A DNA stretch of 7,473 nt from Deltaproteobacteria bacterium (GTDB lineage: Bacteria > Myxococcota > B64-G9). Both the position numbers and the translations under genes were made by a program. This document shows positions 1 to 6,775 of this stretch, piece by piece (within the stretch, counting starts at the first letter, position 1; each line of letters starts with the position of its first letter). The stretch covers positions 1 through 7,473 of the forward strand of contig JAUVAM010000170.1 of the NCBI GenBank assembly GCA_030591745.1. The letters run 5' to 3'. Under the pieces are notes generated by a model. It was not told the origin of the DNA, made no database searches, and saw only the letters and a list, made by a program, of their open reading frames with translations.

Positions 1-1036
1 CGACAAGTTCGAACACGTCATCGATCAGTCCATCGGTCTCTATCCCTACGAACTCAAGGGCAGTTTCACCGGGGAGGACATGACCTACTGGGTCGGGGCG
101 GCTTACGCGGCCAGCTTGTTTGGTCGATTGCGGCTGGGACTCAGCGTGTTCATGCTGGCGCATCTGAGCGATCTGTCCGGCAATCTGGGCATGAAGATGG
201 CGGTCATTGATGAGTCCACCTTGGAAACCCTTTATGTCTATTCCAACGTGAGCATGGATCGTTCGGCCATCTCCTTGACCATGTTGTCCCAGATGGGCTT
301 GCAATTCGACATCACCTCAAACCTTTGCGTGGGTCTGACTATCCGTTCGCCCACCTTCGGTCGATTTAAGTCTTACGTGAACATGCTGCAGCTGGCCAGC
401 AGCCACATGGAAGATGCAGACGGCAACCCCCTGGTGACGGAGGAGTTGTCAAGCTATTCAGACCGCATCGAGACCGACGATGTCACCATGGAGAAAAAGC
501 TGCCCTTGATGATCGGTCTGGGCCTGGCATACCGGGTGCCCGACTCCTGGGCCTTGGGTTTGGACCTGCGCTTTCATCTGCCTCAAGACGAGTATTTGCT
601 TTTCAAAGGCCCCAGCGTCTATCCGGTCACGCCCATGGGCGAAGCGATCCTGGATCCGGATCGGGCCCTCGACGCGGACGAGCGGCGGCAGCATACTTGG
701 TTGCTGAATGCCAGCCTGGGGGCCGAAGTGAAACTGCTGGAGAGTTGGAGCATTCGGGCCGGCGCTTTCACCAATTTTTCCGTGGTGGACATGGACTACT
801 ACGACAGGCCGGACCAACGCTTAGACGCCCTGTTATTGCCCCGCATGATGTCTTTTGGTGCCAGCTTGGGTTTGGGACGCAGGCAGGAAAACTCCAGCAA
901 CAGCATCATCATCACCTATGTCTACGGCAGCGGCGAAAGCTACAGCGTCAATGAAATATTCGGGCTGCCGGCCGAGCATGTCTCGGTGCAAGCCCACACC
1001 CTGACCCTGAGTCTGGCCGGGACGGCGGATTTTTAA
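1..1036 (+). CDS. Outer membrane beta-barrel protein, FadL/OmpP1-like (5' end missing)
   Basis: The reading frame is open from base 2 and ends at TAA 1034-1036, giving 344 visible residues. The ATG at 80 is internal: 26 in-frame codons precede it with no stop, so the gene starts upstream of the window. The protein alternates amphipathic beta segments with polar loops, for example around YWVGAAYAA, the repeated 'GLGLAYRV..SWALGLDL' type strand pair, and ASLGAEVKLLESWSIRAGAF. It ends in a strand finishing with Phe (SLAGTADF), the usual C-terminal signal for insertion of barrels by the BAM complex. The W.GAAYA...RLRLGLSV pattern and late strand pairs resemble the FadL/OmpP1/TodX family, which passes long-chain fatty acids and hydrocarbons across the outer membrane. 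The N-terminal hatch and signal peptide, which would settle the family, lie outside the window. An outer membrane barrel is fairly secure; the FadL assignment is tentative. A hydrolase gene follows after 16 bp. Confidence 0.7.
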   Translation, partial: DKFEHVIDQSIGLYPYELKGSFTGEDMTYWVGAAYAASLFGRLRLGLSVFMLAHLSDLSGNLGMKMAVIDESTLETLYVYSNVSMDRSAISLTMLSQMGLQFDITSNLCVGLTIRSPTFGRFKSYVNMLQLASSHMEDADGNPLVTEELSSYSDRIETDDVTMEKKLPLMIGLGLAYRVPDSWALGLDLRFHLPQDEYLLFKGPSVYPVTPMGEAILDPDRALDADERRQHTWLLNASLGAEVKLLESWSIRAGAFTNFSVVDMDYYDRPDQRLDALLLPRMMSFGASLGLGRRQENSSNSIIITYVYGSGESYSVNEIFGLPAEHVSVQAHTLTLSLAGTADF

Positions 1037-1043
1037 TCAAAAT

Positions 1044-1047
1044 GGAG
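1044..1047 (+). promoter_or_regulatory. Ribosome binding site of the alpha/beta hydrolase
   Basis: GGAG lies 5 bases before the ATG at 1053 and 7 bases after the upstream stop codon. This supports the chosen start and allows translation as a downstream cistron of the barrel gene. Confidence 0.7.
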
Positions 1048-1052
1048 ACGAC

Positions 1053-1817
1053 ATGAGCAAGGAGCGCAGGCTGGAGATTCCTCTGGCTTCCGGTATGAAA
1101 TTGGCTGGGGTGTTGCATATCCCTGAAGGCGAGCCGACAGCCGGCGTGCTGATTTGCCACGGCATGCTGTCTTACAAAGACAGCCCCAAGCATCTGGGTC
1201 TGGCCCGTCGATTGGCCGAGAAGGGCCTGGCCGTGCTGCGTTTCGATTTTCAGGGCAGGGGAGACAGCCCGGGGGACTTGATGGGCCTGAGTTTCTCGCG
1301 GCAGGTCAAAGAAGCCGGAGCTGCATTGGATGTCTTGAGGCGCGAGGCAGGCGTGGAGCGTTTCGCGCTGGTGGGCTCCAGCATGGGCGGGGCCGTGGCC
1401 ACCATGCTGGCTGCTTCGGGCCTGCGGGGCATGGAGGCCATGGTCACCTTCGCCGCCGTGGCGCGGCCCGCCGACTTAGGCCCTCGCATGGTGGATGCGA
1501 AGGGACTGGCGGTCTGGCGTGATCGGGGTTGGTTGGATTTCGAAGGCGAGCGGGTGGGCATCGCCTGGTTCGACGACGCGCAGGTGACGGAGGTCTTAGG
1601 CCCGGCTGCTCGGGTCTCTTGTCCCTGGCTCATTTTGCATGGTGAGCGGGATGACGTGGTGCCGGTTGAGGAAAGTCGTGCGCTGCACGCTGCTTGTCCG
1701 GTCCACTCTCGCTTGGAGATCATCACCGGCGCGGATCATCAGTTCAACGCGCCTGAGCACTTAGAGCAAATCATGCAGCGGGCCGTGGCGTTTCTCGGTA
1801 CTACCTTGATGCCTTGA
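1053..1817 (+). CDS. Alpha/beta hydrolase (serine hydrolase, esterase/lipase-like)
   Basis: This is a 254-residue single-domain protein of the alpha/beta hydrolase fold, a typical length for the family. The catalytic triad is visible: the nucleophile elbow GSSMG at 108-112 with Ser110, the acid Asp200 in HGERDDVVP (196-204), and His229 in GADHQF. The oxyanion-side HGM motif is at 36-38 after strand GVLIC, and the FDFQGRGDSPG segment at 64-74 is the classic loop after strand 4. There is no signal peptide or membrane segment, so the enzyme is probably cytoplasmic. The family hydrolyses carboxyl esters or related bonds. The N-terminal pattern (small molecule-type 'KLAGVLHIPEGE') resembles lysophospholipase or cinnamoyl-esterase-like members, but the substrate cannot be read from sequence. 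It lies 16 bp after the barrel gene and may share its transcript. The start is supported by a GGAG at 5-base spacing. Confidence 0.88.
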   Translation: MSKERRLEIPLASGMKLAGVLHIPEGEPTAGVLICHGMLSYKDSPKHLGLARRLAEKGLAVLRFDFQGRGDSPGDLMGLSFSRQVKEAGAALDVLRREAGVERFALVGSSMGGAVATMLAASGLRGMEAMVTFAAVARPADLGPRMVDAKGLAVWRDRGWLDFEGERVGIAWFDDAQVTEVLGPAARVSCPWLILHGERDDVVPVEESRALHAACPVHSRLEIITGADHQFNAPEHLEQIMQRAVAFLGTTLMP

Positions 1818-1825
1818 TGCCTTGA
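1804..1825 (+). repeat. 8-bp tandem repeat (CCTTGATG) across the hydrolase stop codon
   Basis: CCTTGATG occurs at 1804-1811 and 1812-1819, followed by a partial CCTTGA at 1820-1825. The hydrolase stop TGA (1815-1817) sits in the second unit. Loss or gain of a unit would barely change the protein, because the same in-frame TGA is reached after the first unit. Confidence 0.6.
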
Positions 1826-1865
1826 GATGCAGGCTGGCCTGTGTCTATTCTGGGCGCATCTGAAC

Positions 1866-1871
1866 AGGAGG
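1866..1871 (+). promoter_or_regulatory. Strong Shine-Dalgarno that sets the M24 peptidase start
   Basis: AGGAGG lies 5 bases before the ATG at 1877. The frame is open further upstream to a GTG at 1841, but that codon has no comparable site and would add 12 residues (MSILGASEQEED) not expected in the family. ATG 1877 is therefore preferred. Confidence 0.85.
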
Positions 1872-1876
1872 AAGAT

Positions 1877-3061
1877 ATGGAATTGGAACGCATTCAAGCG
1901 GAATTGAAGAAGGCTGAGTTGGACGGCTGGTTGTTTTACGACTTCCACAACCGGGATGCCATCGCCTACCGGGTGCTGGGCCTGGATTTCGGCAAGTTCA
2001 CATCCCGCCGTTGGTGGTACTACATTCCGGCGGAAGGCGAAGCGCAAAAGCTGGCCCACAAGGTGGAGCCGAGAAAGCTAGACAGCCTCCCCGGCGCAAA
2101 GACGCTGTACTTGAGTTGGAAAGAGCTGCACGAGTCGCTGGGGCGCATGCTTTCCGGCGCGAAACGCGTGGCCATGCAGTATTCCCCGGAGGCTTCCATC
2201 CCATACGTTTCAACCGTGGACGGCGGGACGGTGGATCTGATCAGGGCCCAGGGTGTGGAGGTCGTCTCCTCGGCCGATCTGGTGCAGACCTTCGAGGCCA
2301 TCATCGACCAGGCCGGCTATCAATCCCATCTTGATGCCGGCGAGAAAATCCAGCGCATCAAGGATGAGGCCTTCGCCAAAGTTGAGGCCATGGTGAAAGG
2401 CGGCGAAAAACTCACCGAGTACGAACTGCAGCGATTCATCGTGGCCCGCTTCGAAGAAGAAGGTTTGGATTGCATGGATGAGTTTCCGATCGTGGGCGTG
2501 GATGACCACCCGGCCGATCCTCATTTCGAGCCGACACCGGACAACAGCCGTGTCTTGGCCCCGGGGCAATGTTTGCTTATTGACCTTTGGGCCAAGCTCG
2601 CCAAGCCCGGGGCCATCTTTTATGACATCACATGGTGCGGCTTTTTGGGCAAGAACCCCCCGGATGAGTACGTGAAGATCTTCGGCGTGGTGCGGGATGC
2701 GCGCCAGGCGGCCCTGGATTTTGTGCGGCAACGTTTCGCCAACGGCGAGGATTGCTTCGGCTATGAGGTCGATGACGCTTGCCGGAAGGTGGTGGACGAG
2801 GCTGGATACGGAGAGTTCTTCATCCATCGCACGGGGCATTCCATCGGTGAGGAAGTTCACGGCAATGGGGTGCACATCGACAACCTGGAGACCCGGGATG
2901 AGCGGCGTCTGGTGCCGGGGATCTGTTTTTCCATCGAGCCGGGAATCTACCTGCCCGGCAAAATGGCGGTACGTTCAGAGATCGATGTGTTTATCACTTC
3001 CGCGGGCGAGGTGGTGGTAGCCGGTGCCGAGCAGCAGGATTTAATCTTGATGGATCTCTGA
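1877..3061 (+). CDS. M24 family metallopeptidase (Xaa-Pro aminopeptidase/dipeptidase-like)
   Basis: The protein has 394 residues from ATG 1877. Residues 1 to about 145 form a creatinase-type N-terminal domain (MELERIQAEL..DGWLFYDFHNRDAIAY), and about 150-394 form the pita-bread catalytic domain. Five dinuclear-metal ligands can be assigned: Asp236 (LLIDLWAK), Asp250 (FYDITW), His321 (HRTGHSIG), Glu354 (FSIEPGIY) and Glu368 (VRSEID). His216 (DPHFEP) and His328 (EVHGNG) match the two conserved substrate-side histidines of aminopeptidase P. The family removes or splits Xaa-Pro bonds in peptides using Mn, Co or Zn. There is no signal peptide, so it is probably cytoplasmic. Two departures stand out: the first two Asp ligands are 14 residues apart instead of the usual 11, and the usual HExP after the His motif is HGNG. 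Exact specificity is uncertain. The gene lies 59 bp after the hydrolase. Confidence 0.9.
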   Translation: MELERIQAELKKAELDGWLFYDFHNRDAIAYRVLGLDFGKFTSRRWWYYIPAEGEAQKLAHKVEPRKLDSLPGAKTLYLSWKELHESLGRMLSGAKRVAMQYSPEASIPYVSTVDGGTVDLIRAQGVEVVSSADLVQTFEAIIDQAGYQSHLDAGEKIQRIKDEAFAKVEAMVKGGEKLTEYELQRFIVARFEEEGLDCMDEFPIVGVDDHPADPHFEPTPDNSRVLAPGQCLLIDLWAKLAKPGAIFYDITWCGFLGKNPPDEYVKIFGVVRDARQAALDFVRQRFANGEDCFGYEVDDACRKVVDEAGYGEFFIHRTGHSIGEEVHGNGVHIDNLETRDERRLVPGICFSIEPGIYLPGKMAVRSEIDVFITSAGEVVVAGAEQQDLILMDL

Positions 3062-3104
3062 GGGCATTGCGCCCGTTTGGGCATGCATGTTAGAAATGGC
3101 CATT

Positions 3105-3131
3105 CTGTAGGTACTGTAGGCACTGTAGGCT
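3105..3131 (+). repeat. Three tandem copies of a 9-bp unit (CTGTAGGYN)
   Basis: Units are CTGTAGGTA (3105-3113), CTGTAGGCA (3114-3122) and CTGTAGGCT (3123-3131), followed by a decayed copy TGTAAGGCA (3132-3140). The array lies in the 96-bp gap between the peptidase and the ASH/PKD protein, ending 8 bases before the latter's ribosome binding site. Confidence 0.75.
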
Positions 3132-3147
3132 TGTAAGGCAGCAACAT

Positions 3148-3152
3148 GGAGG
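3148..3152 (+). promoter_or_regulatory. Ribosome binding site that sets the ASH/PKD protein start
   Basis: GGAGG lies 5 bases before ATG 3158. It overlaps the G of an earlier in-frame ATG at 3146, which itself has no good upstream site. Start 3158 also gives a cleaner signal peptide (MLNRRERRRL, then a hydrophobic core). Confidence 0.75.
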
Positions 3153-3157
3153 ATTTC

Positions 3158-5065
3158 ATGCTCAATAGACGCGAGAGACGACGATTGACGAGGACCCTGA
3201 GTGGATTGCTTCTGACTTTGTTGTGCGCCGGACCGGTGATCAACTGCGAATGCGATTCGGGGCTGGACGGACGACCCGAACTGGAGGTGGATTTAACCGC
3301 CTTGCAGTTTGACGATGTGGCCGTGGGTTTTCCTCAAATTCGTGTCTTGACCATCAGCAACGTTGGCCGGGCCGGTTTGGTCTTTAATAGCCTGACGGTG
3401 CGAGGCGGCGATTCCAGCCCCTTTGCCTTGCTGGGCTCTTGGGACGCCGTCACCGAGGAAGTGGGCGAGTTGCCCGGCAGCTTAGGCTTGGGTGGCTCGA
3501 TTCAAATCGCCGTGAATTATGACCCGCTGACTGAAGACGCCCAGGACTTCGATGTCTTGGAAGTGATGACCAATGATCGGGACGAATGCCCAAGTGAGTT
3601 CAACCAATGCGAGATTCAGCTTTCCGGCACGGGCGCGCCGCCGGATCCCGACCTGGCGGTGGTCTGTCAACACGAGGAAACCTGCCCGGGCACGGGCGCG
3701 CCTTATTGTCAGACCGTCACGGACCCGGTCACCTTTGAACATCCGGTTCGTGTTTCCTTTAACTTTTGTGACGTGGCCCCCGGCTCCGAGAGTTTTTTAA
3801 AAGCCCTCCTGCACAACGCCGGCAACGTGCCATTGACCATGGATGGTTTCATCCTTGACGACGGCATCGGCGATACTGCGGATTTCCGTCTGCAAGAGCC
3901 GGCTGACGAGGACATCATCTTGCAGCCGGGCCAGAGCCAGATGATGACCCTGGTCTATTCCCCGGCGATGGAGGGATTCGACAACACGGGCATGGATATT
4001 TTCACCAACGACGAGGATCTCACACAGAATGGTTTCGCCGACGGCACTTTTTCCGTGAGGGTTCTGGCCAACGCAGCCTCGCCCAACATTCAGGTCAGCC
4101 CGGTGAACATTCCTTTCACCGGCGTGAGCCAAGGAGAAGAGGTAACCGAAACCATCACGGTGAACAATACGGGCTCGGCCATCCTCGTGGTCAGTGGCCT
4201 GGAAGTGACCGGGGGTTCGGTCGAAGGCGAGTTTTACGTCGACAGCGAGGATGGTTTTGAAGTCGGCGTGGGGGGTCAGGGTTTCATCGACGTGACTTAT
4301 GCACCCAGCGATTCGGGCGCGGACGACGGATCGATCATCATCTACTCCAATGATCCGGACGAAGCCAGCGTGACCATCACCCTGGGTGGCGCGGTGCGGC
4401 CTGATTTGGACGTGACGCCCTTTGACGTGGTGCAGTTTTTGAATGTTCCTCAGGGCGGTTCGGATACCCAGGACGTGAACCTGCGCAATGTGGGGCATGC
4501 CGACTTGACCGTCAGCGCCATCGCTTTTTCCATGAATCCGGGGGATCCGCCTGTTTTTTCCCTGGCTGGCTTGCCGGCGGACTTCCCGGCGAACCCCATT
4601 GTGTTGGCCCCCACCGAGAGCCATACTTTCCAGGTGGACTTTTTGGACAACACCATGATCGAAGGGGAAATCGGCCAAATCGATATCGGTCATGACAGCC
4701 CCAACGATTCCATCCCCTACATCTTGATTTGCCAGAACAGCGGCACGGCGGCCAACCTGCCGCCGGTGGCTGATGTGCAGCCGCGTACCCAGACGGTCAA
4801 CGGATTGGATCCCATTCATTTGGACGGCTCCGGCTCCTTCGACCCGGACGTGGACGACAGCGTCAGCATCTATAGCTGGTCTTTCCTCTTCAAGCCCCAG
4901 ACCCCGCAAGGTGAGCCAAGCGAAGCCTTCTTGGATAGCAGTGACGAGGCCACGACTTCCTTCACGCCGGATATTTACGGTGAATACATCGTGCGATTGG
5001 TGGTCTTCGACACCTTCGGCGCCATGAGCCAGCCCTTCGACGCCTCGATCTCGGTAAGCCCTTAA
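3158..5065 (+). CDS. Secreted or surface multi-domain protein with ASH (choice-of-anchor D-like) repeats and a C-terminal PKD-like domain
   Basis: The protein has 635 residues from ATG 3158. A basic N-terminus (RRERRR) and hydrophobic core (LSGLLLTLLCAG, about 14-25) form an export signal. VINC at 27-30 could be a lipobox, but Asn before Cys30 is atypical, so lipoprotein status is uncertain. About four immunoglobulin-like ASH/Hydin-type beta domains follow at roughly 41-160, 165-305, 309-412 and 415-530. Each starts with a 'D/N-L-x-V..F..V..G' strand and carries 'N.G.A.L.V..' and 'Y.P....D.G.I.I.(S/T)ND' elements. Residues about 534-635 look like a PKD domain (PPVADV...LDGSGSFDPD...YSWSF...GEYIVRLVVFDTFG). 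Such proteins are common in Myxococcota and relatives and usually act outside the cell in adhesion or as scaffolds. No enzymatic motif is visible. Six cysteines cluster at 144-204. The stop lies one base from the stop of the converging cyclase gene. Confidence 0.82.
   Translation: MLNRRERRRLTRTLSGLLLTLLCAGPVINCECDSGLDGRPELEVDLTALQFDDVAVGFPQIRVLTISNVGRAGLVFNSLTVRGGDSSPFALLGSWDAVTEEVGELPGSLGLGGSIQIAVNYDPLTEDAQDFDVLEVMTNDRDECPSEFNQCEIQLSGTGAPPDPDLAVVCQHEETCPGTGAPYCQTVTDPVTFEHPVRVSFNFCDVAPGSESFLKALLHNAGNVPLTMDGFILDDGIGDTADFRLQEPADEDIILQPGQSQMMTLVYSPAMEGFDNTGMDIFTNDEDLTQNGFADGTFSVRVLANAASPNIQVSPVNIPFTGVSQGEEVTETITVNNTGSAILVVSGLEVTGGSVEGEFYVDSEDGFEVGVGGQGFIDVTYAPSDSGADDGSIIIYSNDPDEASVTITLGGAVRPDLDVTPFDVVQFLNVPQGGSDTQDVNLRNVGHADLTVSAIAFSMNPGDPPVFSLAGLPADFPANPIVLAPTESHTFQVDFLDNTMIEGEIGQIDIGHDSPNDSIPYILICQNSGTAANLPPVADVQPRTQTVNGLDPIHLDGSGSFDPDVDDSVSIYSWSFLFKPQTPQGEPSEAFLDSSDEATTSFTPDIYGEYIVRLVVFDTFGAMSQPFDASISVSP
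3626..3702 (+). repeat. Pair of 14-bp direct repeats, 63 bp apart, in the ASH/PKD gene
   Basis: GGCACGGGCGCGCC occurs exactly at 3626-3639 and 3689-3702. Both are in the same reading frame and encode GTGAP in the linker between ASH domains 1 and 2. The period is 21 codons. Confidence 0.7.
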
Positions 5066-5066
5066 A

Positions 5067-6665
5067 TTAAATGCGTTCGGGTGGGCCTGCCTTGACGGGT
5101 TTGCGTCGTCTTCGGCGTCTTGTGGCCTTGACCTGTCTGGCGGCTTGGCGCTCCGCTTCCGCGGCCAACATGTCCTTTTCGAATTCCACCACGCGATTGC
5201 GTCCGGCCCGCTTGGCGACATAAAGGGCCAAGTCGGCCATGTCCACCAGGGCCTGGGGTTGGTCTCCGTCTTTCGGATAGCAGGACACACCTGCCGTGAT
5301 GCTCAGATACCCATTGGGCTGAGAAGCCATGCGTGGGAAAACGTTTTGGGCCACTGCTTTGCGCAACTTTTCGGCGACGCTGCTGGCCGTGGCTTTGTCC
5401 TGTCCCGGCAGGATGATGACGAACTCTTCTCCGCCGAAGCGGGCCACCGTATCCACTTTGCGGGTGTTGTTTTCCAAGACGCGGGCAACACCCGTCAGGA
5501 CCTGGTCACCCAGCAGGTGGCCGTTGGCGTCGTTGTAGCGCTTGAAGTGATCGATATCGATCATGATCACGGACAGATCGTTTGAGAAGCGCCGAGCCCG
5601 GTCGAATTCCATCTGCAAGGCGGTCTTCATTTGACGCCGATTTGCAAGCTTGGTCAGCTCGTCCGTCACGCTCAGATCCAGGGTTTCCTTGAAGAGCTGG
5701 GCGTTGGCGATGGCCATGGCGGCTTGGTTGCTCAAGGCGGTCATAAATTGGATGGCATCATCGGAAAAGGCATCTTTTTTGGGGCTGGTGAAGTTCAAGA
5801 CGCCGTAGAGCTTTTCTCTGTGCTGCATCGGCACACAGAGGAATGAGCCGGTGGTTGGAAGGGCATTTTCCAGCGGCGTGTTGCGGGCCAAACCGACAAG
5901 ATCGCTGACCAACTCGTGCGTGCCTTTCTGAATCGCGCGTCCCACGAGGCCTTCATCCGCCGGCAGGCTGTCGCCCACGGATGTGCCCGGGCCCTGCGGG
6001 CCGAAAACGTGTCTGAAGGTGAGCATCGATTCAGCCTCATCGAAGAGCAGAATGCTGAAGCGCTGGAAGCCCAGACGACTGCCGATCAATTCCGCCATGG
6101 CCTGGAGTACATGATCCAATTCCAATGACGAAGTGAGTCGCTGGCTGACATCGAAGAGCAGGTCCAGTTCATTGATTCGGCGGGTGAGCTTACGATTCGT
6201 TAATTCAATCTGACGGTTCTTTGCTTCCAGCGCGGCCTGCATTTCCAACTCGCGTTGGGCTTCGTCCAACTCCATGGCCGTGTCGATGCGGGAGGCCTGC
6301 ACATCGGTCAGTTTGGTCAACAGGCGGTTGAAGTCGGTGGCCAAGCGCCCCACCTCGTCGTCGCTCTTAACCACCACCCGGCTTAAGAAATCGCCCTCTT
6401 CCGCGGAGGAGATGACCTTGTGCAAGTTGCGCAGAGGACCGGTCAGATAGAGCCGAACGACCAAGACCACAAGCAGGGTGAGGAAAATCACCAGCAACAC
6501 GCTGAGGAGGATCTGCAGATGAACGAAGCTCTCAAGTTGTTTGCTCAGGCCGGTTTCTTGCACTCTCATGATGATGCCGGTCAGACTAAGGCCGACCACC
6601 AGCAGGCTGATGCTGCTGACCATGAGTGCAATTTTTCTCGTCACGCTGCGGCCGAAATAGCCCAT
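5067..6665 (-). CDS. Membrane-anchored diguanylate cyclase (HAMP-GAF-GGDEF)
   Basis: This 532-residue protein makes cyclic di-GMP from two GTP. Two membrane segments (about 13-33 and 49-73) enclose only about 15 residues outside the membrane. A HAMP domain (about 74-126), a coiled coil (about 125-165), a GAF domain (about 166-325) and a GGDEF domain (about 331-497) follow in the cytoplasm. The active site is GGEEF at 411-415. Other conserved elements are intact: DELTKLANRR (335-344), IDIDHFKRYND with metal-site Asp370, and ADLALYVAKRAGRNRV. The inhibitory I-site RxxD is present as RKVD (402-405), five residues before GGEEF, so product feedback is expected. No EAL or HD-GYP domain is present. 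The tiny external loop implies that the GAF domain or membrane state, rather than a periplasmic ligand, is sensed. A polybasic tail (six Arg at 516-521) follows the cyclase domain. An in-frame TAA lies immediately before ATG 6665, ruling out a longer N-terminus; the upstream GGGGTG is a poor ribosome binding site. Confidence 0.95.
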   Translation of the reverse strand: MGYFGRSVTRKIALMVSSISLLVVGLSLTGIIMRVQETGLSKQLESFVHLQILLSVLLVIFLTLLVVLVVRLYLTGPLRNLHKVISSAEEGDFLSRVVVKSDDEVGRLATDFNRLLTKLTDVQASRIDTAMELDEAQRELEMQAALEAKNRQIELTNRKLTRRINELDLLFDVSQRLTSSLELDHVLQAMAELIGSRLGFQRFSILLFDEAESMLTFRHVFGPQGPGTSVGDSLPADEGLVGRAIQKGTHELVSDLVGLARNTPLENALPTTGSFLCVPMQHREKLYGVLNFTSPKKDAFSDDAIQFMTALSNQAAMAIANAQLFKETLDLSVTDELTKLANRRQMKTALQMEFDRARRFSNDLSVIMIDIDHFKRYNDANGHLLGDQVLTGVARVLENNTRKVDTVARFGGEEFVIILPGQDKATASSVAEKLRKAVAQNVFPRMASQPNGYLSITAGVSCYPKDGDQPQALVDMADLALYVAKRAGRNRVVEFEKDMLAAEAERQAARQVKATRRRRRRKPVKAGPPERI

Positions 6666-6694
6666 TTACACCCCGGTTGCTGATCTTGCGCTAG

Positions 6695-6723
6695 GGCATA
6701 GCCCAAAGCGAACTCCAAATCAA
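6695..6723 (-). promoter_or_regulatory. Possible sigma70-type promoter for the diguanylate cyclase
   Basis: On the minus strand, TTGATT (6723-6718) and TATGCC (6700-6695) are separated by 17 bases and would start transcription near 6688, about 23 bases before the cyclase ATG. The match is 4/6 and 3/6 to consensus, so it is weak. The -35 element lies inside one copy of the 11-bp direct repeat. Confidence 0.25.
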
Positions 6724-6741
6724 TGAATTGCCAAATCAATG
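6715..6741. repeat. 11-bp perfect direct repeat in the divergent intergenic region
   Basis: CCAAATCAATG occurs at 6715-6725 and 6731-6741, separated by AATTG, for a period of 16 bp. Noncoding position and exact identity make a regulator-binding site possible. No known family is assigned. Confidence 0.7.
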
Positions 6742-6775
6742 GATCGAGTGTATCCCATGATGGCCTCGGCCGCCA

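Noticed and set aside
1841..1876. Upstream GTG start for the M24 peptidase
   Set aside because: ATG 1877 has AGGAGG at ideal spacing, while the GTG has no ribosome binding site and adds residues outside the family's N-terminal domain.
2210..2875. A 221-codon minus-strand frame inside the M24 peptidase gene
   Set aside because: It is also codon-aligned antisense to a gene with intact catalytic residues. It has no recognisable motif.
3062..3082. Possible terminator after the M24 peptidase (GGGC-ATTGC-GCCC, or alternatively GCCC-GTTT-GGGC)
   Set aside because: Each stem is only 4 bp, the two share one arm, and no T-run follows, so intrinsic termination is not supported.
3797..5290. A 497-codon open frame on the minus strand, antisense to the ASH/PKD gene
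   Set aside because: Its codons are exact reverse complements of the plus-strand codons, so it stays open because TTA, CTA and TCA are rare in this gene. The product is His/Arg/Val-rich without domains, and it overlaps the well-supported cyclase gene.
5145..5585. A 146-codon plus-strand frame inside the GGDEF region
   Set aside because: It is codon-aligned antisense to conserved cyclase motifs and has no protein features of its own.
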